The notes under the pieces are model-generated. The model worked only from the letters and a program-made list of their open reading frames with translations, had not been told where the DNA came from and made no database searches. A stretch of 64,000 nucleotides of DNA from Thermomonospora echinospora. GTDB taxonomy: Bacteria > Actinomycetota > Actinomycetes > Streptosporangiales > Streptosporangiaceae. Made by a program: the position numbers and the translations under genes. Below, one piece after another: positions 37,122-45,413 of this stretch. Where the stretch lies: contig NZ_FNVO01000027.1 of the NCBI RefSeq assembly GCF_900108175.1, positions 20,353-84,352 of the forward strand, given 5' to 3'. How positions within the stretch are numbered: the stretch's first letter is position 1; each line of letters begins with the position of its first letter.

Positions 37122-38459
37122 CTACGGGCGGCCGAGGGCGCGGTAGTTCCAGCCGGCGGCGCGCCAGCGTTCCTTGTCGAGGGCGTTGCGGCCATCGACG
37201 ATGTTCTTCTCGGCGACGACGGCGCCGAGGGCGTCGGGGTCCATCTCGCGGAACTCGGCCCACTCGGTGAGCAGCAGGACGACGTGGGCGTCGCGGGCGG
37301 CGTCGAGCGTGGACCCGCCGTAGGCCAGGGAGGGCTGGGCCCGGCGGGCGTTGTCGAGGGCCTGCGGGTCGTACACGGTGACCTTGGCGCCCTGGGAGCG
37401 GATGGTGGCGGCCACGTCGAGGGCGGGGGAGTCGCGCACGTCGTCGGAGTTGGGCTTGAACGCCGCGCCCAGCACGCCGACCGTGCGGCCGATGAAGGAG
37501 CCGCCGAGCAGCTCGCGGGCCAGGTCGACCATGCGGATGCGGCGCCGCATGTTGATGGCGTCCACCTCGCGCAGGAACGACAACGCCTGGTCGACGCCGA
37601 GTTCGCCGGCGCGGGCCATGAACGCGCGGATGTCCTTGGGCAGGCAGCCGCCGCCGAAGCCGAGGCCGGGGCCCAGGAACCGGCCGCCGATCCGGTCGTC
37701 GTGCGACAGGGCCTCTGAGAGTTTGGTCACGTCGGCGTGGGCGGCCTCACAGACCTCGGCCATCGCGTTGATGAAGGAGATCTTGGTGGCCAGGAAGGCG
37801 TTGGCCGACACCTTGACCAGCTCGGCGGTGGGGTAGTCGGCCACGATGAACGGGGAGCCCTCGGCGGTCATCGAGGCGTACACCTCGCGCAGCACCTGCT
37901 CGGCCCAGGCGGCGGCGTCCGGGTCGTCGGGGACGCCGATCACGATCCGGTCGGGGTGCAGGGTGTCCTCGACGGCGAAGCCCTCGCGCAGGAACTCCGG
38001 GTTCCAGGCCAGCACCGCGTCCCCGTTGGCGGGGGCCAGCCGGGCCAGCCGCCCGGCCAGCCGCCTGGCCGTGCCCACCGGCACCGTGGACTTGCCCACC
38101 ACCAGGCAGCGGCGTTCCAGCCGGGGCGCCAGCGCGCCCACCGCCTCGTCGACGTAGCTGAGGTCGGCGGCGTACTCGTCGGGCTTCTGCGGGGTGCCCA
38201 CGCAGATGAAGTGGACGTCGCCGAACTCGGCCACCTCGTCGTAGGAGGTGGTGAAGCGCAGCCGGCCGGCCGCCAGGTTGCGGCGCAGCACCTGCTCCAG
38301 GCCCGGCTCGTAGAACGGCAGGTCGCCGGCCGACAGCCGGTCGATCCGGTCCTTGTCGACGTCCAGGCCCAGCACCTCGAAGCCCAGGTCGGCCATGCAG
38401 GCCGCGTGCGTGGCGCCCAGGTAACCGGTGCCGATCACCGTCAGACGGTGGTGGGCCAA
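37122..38459 (-). CDS. ugd: UDP-glucose 6-dehydrogenase
   Basis: A 445-residue enzyme oxidising UDP-glucose to UDP-glucuronate for cell-surface polysaccharides. The N-terminal NAD motif is LTVIGTGYLGATHAACMA, the active-site Cys lies in GFGGGCLPKD, and LGAAFKPNSDDVRDSPALD marks the C-terminal domain. The start is an unusual TTG at 38459, supported by GGAGGGGAGTTGCC directly upstream. It is divergent from the acyl-CoA dehydrogenase gene over 78 bases. Confidence 0.93.
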   Translation of the reverse strand: MAHHRLTVIGTGYLGATHAACMADLGFEVLGLDVDKDRIDRLSAGDLPFYEPGLEQVLRRNLAAGRLRFTTSYDEVAEFGDVHFICVGTPQKPDEYAADLSYVDEAVGALAPRLERRCLVVGKSTVPVGTARRLAGRLARLAPANGDAVLAWNPEFLREGFAVEDTLHPDRIVIGVPDDPDAAAWAEQVLREVYASMTAEGSPFIVADYPTAELVKVSANAFLATKISFINAMAEVCEAAHADVTKLSEALSHDDRIGGRFLGPGLGFGGGCLPKDIRAFMARAGELGVDQALSFLREVDAINMRRRIRMVDLARELLGGSFIGRTVGVLGAAFKPNSDDVRDSPALDVAATIRSQGAKVTVYDPQALDNARRAQPSLAYGGSTLDAARDAHVVLLLTEWAEFREMDPDALGAVVAEKNIVDGRNALDKERWRAAGWNYRALGRP

Positions 38460-38501
38460 GGCAACTCCCCTCCATCGCGGGCCGCCTGCCGCGTCCCTGC
38501 T

Positions 38502-38524
38502 CCGACCAGGGTTTTACTGGTCGG
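38502..38524. promoter_or_regulatory. Candidate TetR-type operator at the acyl-CoA dehydrogenase promoter
   Basis: CCGACCAG and CTGGTCGG are perfect 8-bp inverted arms around GGTTTTA. The right arm abuts TAGCAT, a likely -10 element (38525-38530) from which a transcript would begin at or next to the ATG at 38538, so the gene is probably leaderless and the site would block RNA polymerase. Palindromes with CCGACC/GGTCGG arms are known for TetR regulators of fatty-acid degradation. The factor is not in this window. Confidence 0.6.
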
Positions 38525-38537
38525 TAGCATCAACTGT

Positions 38538-39707
38538 ATGAGTTCCGACTTTCCCGCGTACGCGCCCTCCGAGGAGCACGAGCTCCTGCGCCAGACGGTC
38601 CGCGAACTCGCCGAGGCCAAGATCGCCCCGCATGCCGCGGAAGTCGACGAGACCGGTGAGTTCCCGCAGAACGCCCTTGACGCGCTGGTGGCAGGCGATC
38701 TGCACGCCGTGCACGTCCCCGAGTCCTACGGCGGCGCCGGCGCCGACGCGCTCGCCACCGTGATCGTCATCGAGGAGGTCGCGCGGGTGTGCGCGTCCTC
38801 GTCGCTGATCCCGGCGGTGAACAAGCTCGGCACCGTGCCGGTGCTGCTGTCCGGTTCCGAGGAGCTGAAGAAAAAGTACCTCGCCCCGGTGGCGCGCGGC
38901 GAGGCGATGTTCTCCTACGCGCTGTCGGAGCCGGAGGCCGGCTCGGACGCCGCGTCGATGAAGACCCGCGCGGTGCGCGACGGTGACCACTGGGTGCTCA
39001 ACGGCGTCAAGATGTGGATCACCAACGCGGGAGTGTCGGAGTACTACACGGTGATGGCCGTCACCGAACCGGGGGCCGGGGCGCGCGGCATCTCCGCGTT
39101 CGTGGTGGAGAAGTCCGACCCGGGCGTGTCGTTCGGCCCCAAGGAGCGCAAGCTCGGCATCAAGGGCTCGCCCACCCGCCAGGTCATCCTGGAGGACGTG
39201 CGGATCCCGGCCGACCGGATCATCGGCGCCGAGGGGACCGGCTTCAAGACCGCCCTGGCCACCCTGGACCACACCCGCATCACCATCGCCGCCCAGGCGC
39301 TGGGCATCGCGCAGGGGGCGCTGGACCACGCGGTCGGCTACGTCAAGGAGCGCAGGCAGTTCGGCAAGTCCATCGCCGACTTCCAGGGCGTGCAGTTCAT
39401 GATCGCCGACATGGCGATGAAGATCGAGGCCGCCCGCCAGCTCACCTACCACGCCGCGATCAAGTCCGAGCGGGCCATGAACGGCGAGAAGGTGCCGGAT
39501 CTGACGTTCGTCTCCAGCGCCTGCAAGTGCCTGGCCTCGGACGCGGCGATGGAGGTCACCACCGACGCCGTCCAGCTGCTCGGCGGCTACGGCTACACCC
39601 GGGACTTCCCGGTCGAGCGCATGATGCGCGACGCCAAGATCACCCAGATCTACGAGGGCACCAACCAGATCCAGCGCATGGTCATGGCGCGTCAGCTCCT
39701 CAAGTAG
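38538..39707 (+). CDS. Acyl-CoA dehydrogenase
   Basis: A 389-residue FAD enzyme performing the first step of beta-oxidation. FSYALSEPEAGSDAASMKT and GVKMWITNAG are the first signature, RRQFGKSIADFQGVQFMIADM the second, and the catalytic base is probably the Glu of QIYEGTNQIQRMVMAR. Length and order fit short/medium-chain members. ATG 38538 lies 8 bases after a -10-like TAGCAT, suggesting a leaderless mRNA. A palindromic operator overlaps its promoter. It has no other beta-oxidation genes next to it. Confidence 0.94.
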   Translation: MSSDFPAYAPSEEHELLRQTVRELAEAKIAPHAAEVDETGEFPQNALDALVAGDLHAVHVPESYGGAGADALATVIVIEEVARVCASSSLIPAVNKLGTVPVLLSGSEELKKKYLAPVARGEAMFSYALSEPEAGSDAASMKTRAVRDGDHWVLNGVKMWITNAGVSEYYTVMAVTEPGAGARGISAFVVEKSDPGVSFGPKERKLGIKGSPTRQVILEDVRIPADRIIGAEGTGFKTALATLDHTRITIAAQALGIAQGALDHAVGYVKERRQFGKSIADFQGVQFMIADMAMKIEAARQLTYHAAIKSERAMNGEKVPDLTFVSSACKCLASDAAMEVTTDAVQLLGGYGYTRDFPVERMMRDAKITQIYEGTNQIQRMVMARQLLK

Positions 39708-39715
39708 CGCCGGTG

Positions 39716-39753
39716 ACGGCCGCCGCCGCGCCGGAGCGGCGGGTGGCGGCCGT
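39716..39753. terminator. Bidirectional hairpin between acyl-CoA dehydrogenase and LCP genes
   Basis: The outer arms ACGGCCGCC and GGCGGCCGT, with inner GCCGC and GCGGC arms, form a long GC hairpin within the 51-base gap between convergent stops. Confidence 0.7.
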
Positions 39754-39758
39754 GCCCC

Positions 39759-41396
39759 TCACTTGCACAGCTTCTGGGACGCGGTGCTGGTCTCCGGGCC
39801 CGAGCCGGTGGGACTGGCACCGGGCAGGGAGGGGAACTCGACCTCCTCGGCGCCGCGCCAGTCGGCGCCGACGATGATCTGGACGGTGTCGCCGAGCGCG
39901 GAGACCTTCTTGAGCTTGGCGCCGGGGATGGCGGCGGCCAGGGTCCGGGCGGAGTCGGCCTGCGCGGGACCGTACTGGATCTGGGTGACCTTCAGACCGG
40001 TGCGGGCGACGCCCGGCGGGACCGTGGTGCGGAAGCCCACCTCGCGCAGGTCCCCGGCGGCCTTGGCGGCCAGGCCGCGGGTGCCGACGCCGTTGCGGAC
40101 GACCACGCTGATGTCGCGCGGCTGGACGGTGGGGGCGTTCGGGTCGCGGGTGGGCGTGGCGGCGGCGGTGGGCGACGGCTTGGTGAACGGCTGGTCCCGC
40201 CGGAGCCTGGAGAACATGTCGGCGGCCTTGTCCTGGTCCCACAGCACGGTGGACTGCGGCGCCGACCCGTTGATCGGCGTCATGTAGTTGTCGCTCTTGA
40301 GCGGGATCTTCACGAACGTGACGCTGTCGGGGGACAGGTCCTTCATCTGGTTGGCCAGGCCCGGCAGGTTCTCGGCGAGCTTCTTGTCCACCCGCAGGGT
40401 CTTCAGCGCCGAGTTGAGGAACCTGGTGGACTTGACCGGGTCGCTGAGGGTCTTGCTGCTGAGCGCCTGCTTGAGCAGCGAGGCCATGAACTGCTGCTGG
40501 CGGTCGATGCGGCCCAGGTCGCTGCCGTTGCCGATGCTGTAGCGGGCCCGGGTGAACGCCAGCGCCTTCAGCCCGTCCACGTGGGTGGTGCCGGCATTGA
40601 GGCGCAGGCCGCTCTTCTTGTCGTAGACCGGCTGCTCGACGCACACGTCCACGCCGCCGATGGCGTCCACCATGTTCACGAAGCCGTAGAAGTTGACCTC
40701 GACGTAGTGGTCGATGGACATGCCGGTGGCCCGCTTGACGGTGGCGACCGTCAGATCCGGGCCGCCGTACTGGTAGGCCCAGGTCAGCTTGCCCTGCTGG
40801 GACGGGACGGGCGTCCCCTTGGCGCCCTCGGAGCCGTTGGACCGGTGCGCCGGGATGGTGACCAGCGAGTCGCGGGGCAGGCTGACCACCGCGATCCGGT
40901 CGTGCTCGCGCGACACCCGGACCAGCATCATCGTGTCGGAGCGCTCGCCGGGCTCGTTGCCGAGCCGGGCCGCCTTCTGCTGCTCGCGGGTCAGGCCCTC
41001 GCGGCGGTCGACCCCGGCGACCAGGATCGTCATCGCCCCCTTGGGGCCGTCGTCGCCGCCGAGCCCGCCGACCTCGACCTTGTCGAGGCTGCCGGCCACA
41101 TAGCTCTGGAACGCCCACGCGCCACCCGAGGTGACCAGGACGAACGCCGACATCCCGCCGGTGACCATCAGGAATCGGCGCTGCCGCCGGGCGCCGGCGG
41201 CCGACCGGTGGCTCATCGAGCGGCGGGGCCGGCGGGGCCCCCGGGACTCCACCGCCACCCTGGGGGCGGGCACCCCGTCCACGGTGACCCCCTCGCCGGG
41301 GCGCTCCGGGACGGCGGGCTCCGCCGGGCCGGCCGGGCTCTCCGGCCGGGGGCGGAAGTAGCGCTCAATCGGATCGGAGTCGCCTGCGTCCGGCAT
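39759..41396 (-). CDS. LytR-CpsA-Psr (LCP) family protein with LytR_C domain
   Basis: A 545-residue membrane-anchored phosphotransferase that attaches glycopolymers to peptidoglycan. A cytoplasmic Pro/Arg-rich part of about 75 residues precedes one transmembrane segment (FLMVTGGMSAFVLVTSGGAWAF). The LCP domain has the phosphate-binding Arg and Asp residues in GERSDTMMLVRVS, AVVSLPRDSLV, AFTRARYSIGNGSDLGRIDRQQ and others. A LytR_C domain (VVVRNGVGTRGLAAKAA) follows near 430-515. The neighbouring glycosyltransferases and CDP-alcohol genes suggest the polymer it transfers, but this is inference. Confidence 0.93.
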   Translation of the reverse strand: MPDAGDSDPIERYFRPRPESPAGPAEPAVPERPGEGVTVDGVPAPRVAVESRGPRRPRRSMSHRSAAGARRQRRFLMVTGGMSAFVLVTSGGAWAFQSYVAGSLDKVEVGGLGGDDGPKGAMTILVAGVDRREGLTREQQKAARLGNEPGERSDTMMLVRVSREHDRIAVVSLPRDSLVTIPAHRSNGSEGAKGTPVPSQQGKLTWAYQYGGPDLTVATVKRATGMSIDHYVEVNFYGFVNMVDAIGGVDVCVEQPVYDKKSGLRLNAGTTHVDGLKALAFTRARYSIGNGSDLGRIDRQQQFMASLLKQALSSKTLSDPVKSTRFLNSALKTLRVDKKLAENLPGLANQMKDLSPDSVTFVKIPLKSDNYMTPINGSAPQSTVLWDQDKAADMFSRLRRDQPFTKPSPTAAATPTRDPNAPTVQPRDISVVVRNGVGTRGLAAKAAGDLREVGFRTTVPPGVARTGLKVTQIQYGPAQADSARTLAAAIPGAKLKKVSALGDTVQIIVGADWRGAEEVEFPSLPGASPTGSGPETSTASQKLCK

Positions 41397-41758
41397 GGCT
41401 GGTCCCCCTCCTCCGTGCGAATACTGCCGCGGGTGGTCCCCACCTTAAAGTGGTCGACACCCTTGCGTTCGCTACCTCCACTCCGTGTCCTTGGAGTAAC
41501 GTGGCGCCGAATTGACCTCTCTTCGGCGGGAGGCCGTGTGCTCCGGGCGTCCGCCCGGGTGTCCGGTCGACCGCCGCAGCCCCGGGCAGGAGGACCCAGA
41601 TCGAGGCCTTACATCGGCTTTGGCCGGCCGTTGTCCGGCCCGCAGCCACGTTCTGAGCCGTTTCCCACGACGGCTCGGAATTGGCGCACGATGGTTCGAA
41701 CAGGAGAGGTAGCGGCTTGACCCGGTCCGCAGTGCCGGGTTCGTCCCTGAGAGTTCAG
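41397..41758. other. Gene-free 362-base divergent region between LCP and glycosyltransferase genes
   Basis: No convincing gene is present; short open frames here lack ribosome-binding sites or gene-like codon use. It must carry promoters for both divergent genes. Hairpins that I see are GAGCCGT-TTCCCACG-ACGGCTC at 41655-41676 and ACCCGG ... CCGGGT near 41720-41740. Both would lie in a long 5' leader of the glycosyltransferase mRNA if transcription starts upstream. No known riboswitch is recognised. Confidence 0.5.
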
Positions 41759-42793
41759 ATGAATCCGTCACCCCACGCGCAAAGCGCCGAAGCAGCAGAT
41801 CATCGCACCTGGCCGGCGGTGTCGGTGGTGATGCCGGTGCTCAACGAAGAGCGGCACCTGTCCGACGCGGTCCGCGCGATCCTCGGCCAGGACTATCCCG
41901 GCGAGCTGGAGCTGGTGCTGGCCGTCGGCCCCTCCCGGGACCGTACCCAGGAGATCGCCGAGAAGCTGGCCACCGAGGATCCGCGGATCATCGTGGTGGC
42001 CAACCCGACCGGCCGCACCCCGCAGGGCCTCAACATCGCCATCAAGGCCTCGCAGTACTCGATCGTGGTCCGGGTGGACGGGCACTCGCTGCTGCCGGCG
42101 GACTACGTGCGGGCCGCGGTGGAGACCATGGAGGAGACCGGCGCCGACAACGTCGGCGGCGTGATGGCCGCCGAGGGCATCACCCCGTTCGAGAAGGCCG
42201 TCGCCCGCGCCATGACCTCCAAGATCGGCGTCGGTGCCGCCCGGTTCCACACCGGCGGCGAGGCCGGCGAGGTCGAGACCGTCTACCTCGGCACGTTCCG
42301 GCGCAGCGCGCTGGAGCGGGTCGGCGGCTACGACGAGACGTTCGTGCGTGCCCAGGACTGGGAGATGAACCACCGGATCCGGCAGAGCGGCGGGCTGGTG
42401 TGGTTCACCCCCCGGATGCGCGTCACCTACCGGCCCCGGCCCGACCTGCGGTCGCTGGCCAAGCAGTACTTCCACACCGGGCGCTGGCGCCGGGTGGTCG
42501 GCCGTGAGCACCAGGGCACGCTCAACCTGCGCTACCTGGCGCCGCCGCTGGCGGTCGTGGCGATGGCGGCCGGTGCGGTGGCCGGGGCGCTGGGCTTCTG
42601 GCCGGGCTGGCTGCTGCCCGGCGGGTACGTCGCGGTGATCATGGTGGGCGGCAGCGTCGCCACCGGCCGCGGGCTGCCGCTGGCGGCCTGGCTGTGGCTG
42701 CCGCTGGTGTACGCGACCATGCACATCTCCTGGGGGGTCGGCTTCCTCACCAGCCCGCCCGGCCTGGGGCAGCCCTCGGCTCCCAGACGCTGA
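41759..42793 (+). CDS. GT2-family glycosyltransferase with C-terminal membrane segments
   Basis: A 344-residue enzyme. The GT-A fold starts with AVSVVMPVLNEERHLSDAV. VVRVDGHSLLP carries the metal-binding DxD-like Asp, and QDWEMNHRIRQSGG is the ED/QxxRW-like acceptor region. Two hydrophobic segments follow (about 260-325), as in membrane-bound polysaccharide synthases. ATG at 41759 follows GAGAG. The gene is divergent from the LCP ligase, so both may serve the same glycopolymer. The donor sugar is unknown. Confidence 0.9.
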   Translation: MNPSPHAQSAEAADHRTWPAVSVVMPVLNEERHLSDAVRAILGQDYPGELELVLAVGPSRDRTQEIAEKLATEDPRIIVVANPTGRTPQGLNIAIKASQYSIVVRVDGHSLLPADYVRAAVETMEETGADNVGGVMAAEGITPFEKAVARAMTSKIGVGAARFHTGGEAGEVETVYLGTFRRSALERVGGYDETFVRAQDWEMNHRIRQSGGLVWFTPRMRVTYRPRPDLRSLAKQYFHTGRWRRVVGREHQGTLNLRYLAPPLAVVAMAAGAVAGALGFWPGWLLPGGYVAVIMVGGSVATGRGLPLAAWLWLPLVYATMHISWGVGFLTSPPGLGQPSAPRR

Positions 42794-42872
42794 CCGAGAC
42801 AGGGCCCGCTCTGTGGGGCTAGCCTGCTTCGTACCGGACGGGTGGTTTTCACCGGACCGCTAGGAGGCGGCG

Positions 42873-43793
42873 ATGTCCACGAGCGGGTCCAGGGGGATGT
42901 CCAACGGCGCCAGGCACGGTCTCGGGGCCGTCGTCGGCCTGGTCCTGACACCGGTCATCGGATGGCTGCTGATGTTCGGCGTCGACCGGTTGTACAGGAG
43001 CATGCGGGTGTTCCGGGCGGAGGGGGCGGACCGCTGGCTCGGCGTGGCGGCCCTCGTCCTCGCGGCGGTCCTGCTGGGCCTCCTCGTGGGCTCGCGGCTG
43101 TCGCCGCTGGCCTCGCTGATCCCGGGCGTGGTCCTGACGGCGGTCGGCCTGCCCTGGCTGTTCGCGGCGGAGTGGTCGTTCCGCACCCTGCGGGACCTGC
43201 TGCCGGGGCGCTACTACATCCTGTACGCCAACCTGGGATCCCTCGGGCTATGGATCCTCGTCGGCTGTGTGCTGCTGGCCGCGTCGTTTCCGCCGTCACG
43301 CTGGCGTGGCGCCGCGTCGGCCGGACCGTCCCGCCAGTCCCAGTACGCACCCCCGCCCGGAGGCCAGTGGCCGCCGTCGTCCCACCAGGTGCCGGGCCAG
43401 GTGCCGGGTCAGGGACCGGGAGACGCGCCGGCGCGGCAGCCGTCCGGTGTCGCCGGACCACCGCCGTTCGACCCGAACGCCCGCCCGTACGCCCCGCCGC
43501 CGCCCTGGTCAGCCCCCGGTGGTGAGGCCGTCCCCGGGCAGCCGGGGCAGCCGGGGCAGCCGGGTCCGGCCGTGCCGCAGCCGCCGTCACCCGGGTCCTC
43601 GGCCCAGCACGGCTCCCCGCCCCAGGGACCGGGTACCCCGCCCCAGGAGTTCGGCGGTCCGCCTCAGGCGGCCGGGCCTTCGCCTCAGGGGCAGGGGCCC
43701 GGCCGTCCACAGGAGGGCGATGGTGACGAGCCCGGGGAGTGGACGCGGATGTACGGCGGGAAGGACCCCCGCGACGACCGTCCTCAGTCCTGA
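42873..43793 (+). CDS. Membrane protein with long Pro/Gly/Gln-rich cytoplasmic tail
   Basis: A 306-residue protein of unknown function. The first 145 residues hold four hydrophobic segments (for example VGLVLTPVIGWLLMFGV and WLGVAALVLAAVLLGLLVG). The remainder is a disordered tail of about 160 residues rich in Pro, Gly and Gln, with PGQ repeats near the middle (PGQPGQPGQPG) and a conserved-looking end EWTRMYGG. ATG at 42873 has TAGGAGGCGGCG upstream. Its end overlaps the convergent GDPD gene by 10 bases. Confidence 0.8.
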   Translation: MSTSGSRGMSNGARHGLGAVVGLVLTPVIGWLLMFGVDRLYRSMRVFRAEGADRWLGVAALVLAAVLLGLLVGSRLSPLASLIPGVVLTAVGLPWLFAAEWSFRTLRDLLPGRYYILYANLGSLGLWILVGCVLLAASFPPSRWRGAASAGPSRQSQYAPPPGGQWPPSSHQVPGQVPGQGPGDAPARQPSGVAGPPPFDPNARPYAPPPPWSAPGGEAVPGQPGQPGQPGPAVPQPPSPGSSAQHGSPPQGPGTPPQEFGGPPQAAGPSPQGQGPGRPQEGDGDEPGEWTRMYGGKDPRDDRPQS

Positions 43794-44590
43794 ACGACGT
43801 CCTCGGCCGGGTCGGGCACGTCCGGCTCGCCGGAGGAGGTCAGCGCGGAGATGGCGCCCGGCACGTCGTTGACGACCAGGGCGTCCACACCGGCGGCGGC
43901 GTAACGGGGCGAGTCCGCGGGCGCCGGGCACCAGGCGAGCACCTCCAGGCCCGCCTTGTGCGCCACGTCCACGTTGTGGTCCAGCGGGCGCAGCCGGGTG
44001 TCCTGGGAGTCGAAGCCGCACGAGCCGGTGTGCACCCCGACCGCGTCCAGGCCGAGCCCGGAGGCGGCCGCGATGGCGTGCCACAGCGGGAACCGCAGCC
44101 AGGTCAGCAGCCCCAGCGGCACCCCGTCCAGTTCCTCGCGCAGCCCGAGCAGCAGGGACGGGTCGAAGGAGGTCACCATCAGGGGCCGCCGCCGGGACTC
44201 GGCCGCCAGCAGCGGCGCCAGCAGCGCCCCGGTGCGCCGGGCCGGCGGGTCGACGGCGTCCTCCAGCACGGTCTTGACGTCCACGTCCAGCGCCACCTCC
44301 GGCGGCAGCGCGTCGAACACGTCGACCAGCCGGGGCAGCCCCGACTCGGCGGCGGTGCGGTCGATCAGGAACGCCCCGTCCGCGCCGGTCGGGTCGTGCC
44401 GCAGCACCAGTTCGTCGTCGGCGGTGCGGGTCACGTCGATCTCGACCCAGGTGGCGCCGGCGCGCACCGCCCCCAGGATCGACTCGACGGTGTTCTCGGT
44501 GACCGCCTCGGCCTCGCCGGGCAGCAGCACCTCGCCGGATCCGGCACCACGGTGCCCGATCACGACCGGCCGGTCCGCATCGAAGATCAC
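43784..44590 (-). CDS. Glycerophosphodiester phosphodiesterase family protein
   Basis: A 268-residue TIM-barrel hydrolase of the GDPD family, cleaving glycerophosphodiesters to glycerol phosphate and an alcohol. The catalytic elements are VVIGHRGAG near the N-terminus, ENTVESILGAVRAGATWVEIDV and HDP (LVLRHDPTGAD), giving the two His and the metal-binding Glu/Asp residues. There is no signal peptide, so it is likely cytoplasmic. GTG at 44590 overlaps the stop of the cytidylyltransferase gene and has GAGGAGG upstream, so the two genes are coupled. The context suggests recycling of a polyol-phosphate product. Confidence 0.88.
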   Translation of the reverse strand: MIFDADRPVVIGHRGAGSGEVLLPGEAEAVTENTVESILGAVRAGATWVEIDVTRTADDELVLRHDPTGADGAFLIDRTAAESGLPRLVDVFDALPPEVALDVDVKTVLEDAVDPPARRTGALLAPLLAAESRRRPLMVTSFDPSLLLGLREELDGVPLGLLTWLRFPLWHAIAAASGLGLDAVGVHTGSCGFDSQDTRLRPLDHNVDVAHKAGLEVLAWCPAPADSPRYAAAGVDALVVNDVPGAISALTSSGEPDVPDPAEDVVQD

Positions 44591-45318
44591 TAAGCCTCCT
44601 CGGGGTCGGGGGGAAGGCCGGGCCCGGCGAGCCCGGCCAGATGCTCGGCGACGACCAGGTCCAGCGGATGGGTGACCTTCAGGTTGCGCTCGTCGCCCTC
44701 CACCACCCGGATCGGAACGTCCGGCAGGTAGCGGTGCACCACCCCGCAGTCGTCGGTGGCGGTGAACGCAGGGTCGGCCAGCGCCGCCTCGTACGCCTTG
44801 CGCAGGGTGCCGATCCGGAAGCACTGCGGGGTCTGGAAGCGGCACAGCGAGTCACGCGGTGGCATGGCCGCCACCAGTCCGTCCCGTACCGCGACCACGG
44901 TGTCGGGGGTGGCGACGCCGACCGCCACCGCCTGGTGGGACTCCAGCGCCGCCAGGCAGCGGTCGATCACCTCGGCGGTCACGAACGGGCGCGCGGCGTC
45001 GTGCAGCAGCAGGCGGGTGTCGTCCGGCTCGGCGGCCAGCGCGGTGAGCGCGGCCACCGTCGACTCCGCCCGGGTGTCGCCGCCCTCCACCACCCGCGAC
45101 ACCTTGCCGTACCCGTGCTCCGAGACGATCCGGGTGGCCTGCGGCACGTGCCCGCGGGCCATCACGACCAGGACCTCGTCCACGCCCCGGTGGCCGTCGA
45201 AGGCCCCGATCGCGTACGCCAGGATCGGCCTGCCGCCGACCTCCAGCAGCTGTTTGGGAGTGGCCGATCCGATCCGCCGCCCGGTCCCGCCGGCCAACAC
45301 GACCGCAACCGTTCTCAT
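44590..45318 (-). CDS. IspD/TarI-family cytidylyltransferase
   Basis: A 242-residue CTP:phosphoalcohol cytidylyltransferase. The CTP-binding loop VVLAGGTGRRIGSATPKQLL, LLLHDAARPFVTAEV and RNLKVTHPLDL are the family signatures. The TDDCGVVHRYLPDVPI region is the form I associate with TarI-like rather than MEP-pathway enzymes. It is not next to ispF or carD, but is coupled to a GDPD gene and divergent from a CDP-alcohol phosphotransferase operon. I therefore favour CDP-polyol (ribitol- or glycerol-like) synthesis over IspD, with moderate certainty. ATG 45318 is clear. Confidence 0.85.
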   Translation of the reverse strand: MRTVAVVLAGGTGRRIGSATPKQLLEVGGRPILAYAIGAFDGHRGVDEVLVVMARGHVPQATRIVSEHGYGKVSRVVEGGDTRAESTVAALTALAAEPDDTRLLLHDAARPFVTAEVIDRCLAALESHQAVAVGVATPDTVVAVRDGLVAAMPPRDSLCRFQTPQCFRIGTLRKAYEAALADPAFTATDDCGVVHRYLPDVPIRVVEGDERNLKVTHPLDLVVAEHLAGLAGPGLPPDPEEA

Positions 45319-45413
45319 GGTCCCCCTACGCCTTTTCCGGCACAGCCTGGTGTGTTCGACCCGCTACGCTGACCTTTCCGAATCCCCCGCGTCCACCCCG
45401 CTGGAAGGTGTCG

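Noticed and set aside
37737..38537. In-frame extension upstream of the acyl-CoA dehydrogenase start
   Set aside because: The extension is antisense to ugd and non-homologous. ATG 38538 fits the family N-terminus and lies directly after a -10-like element.
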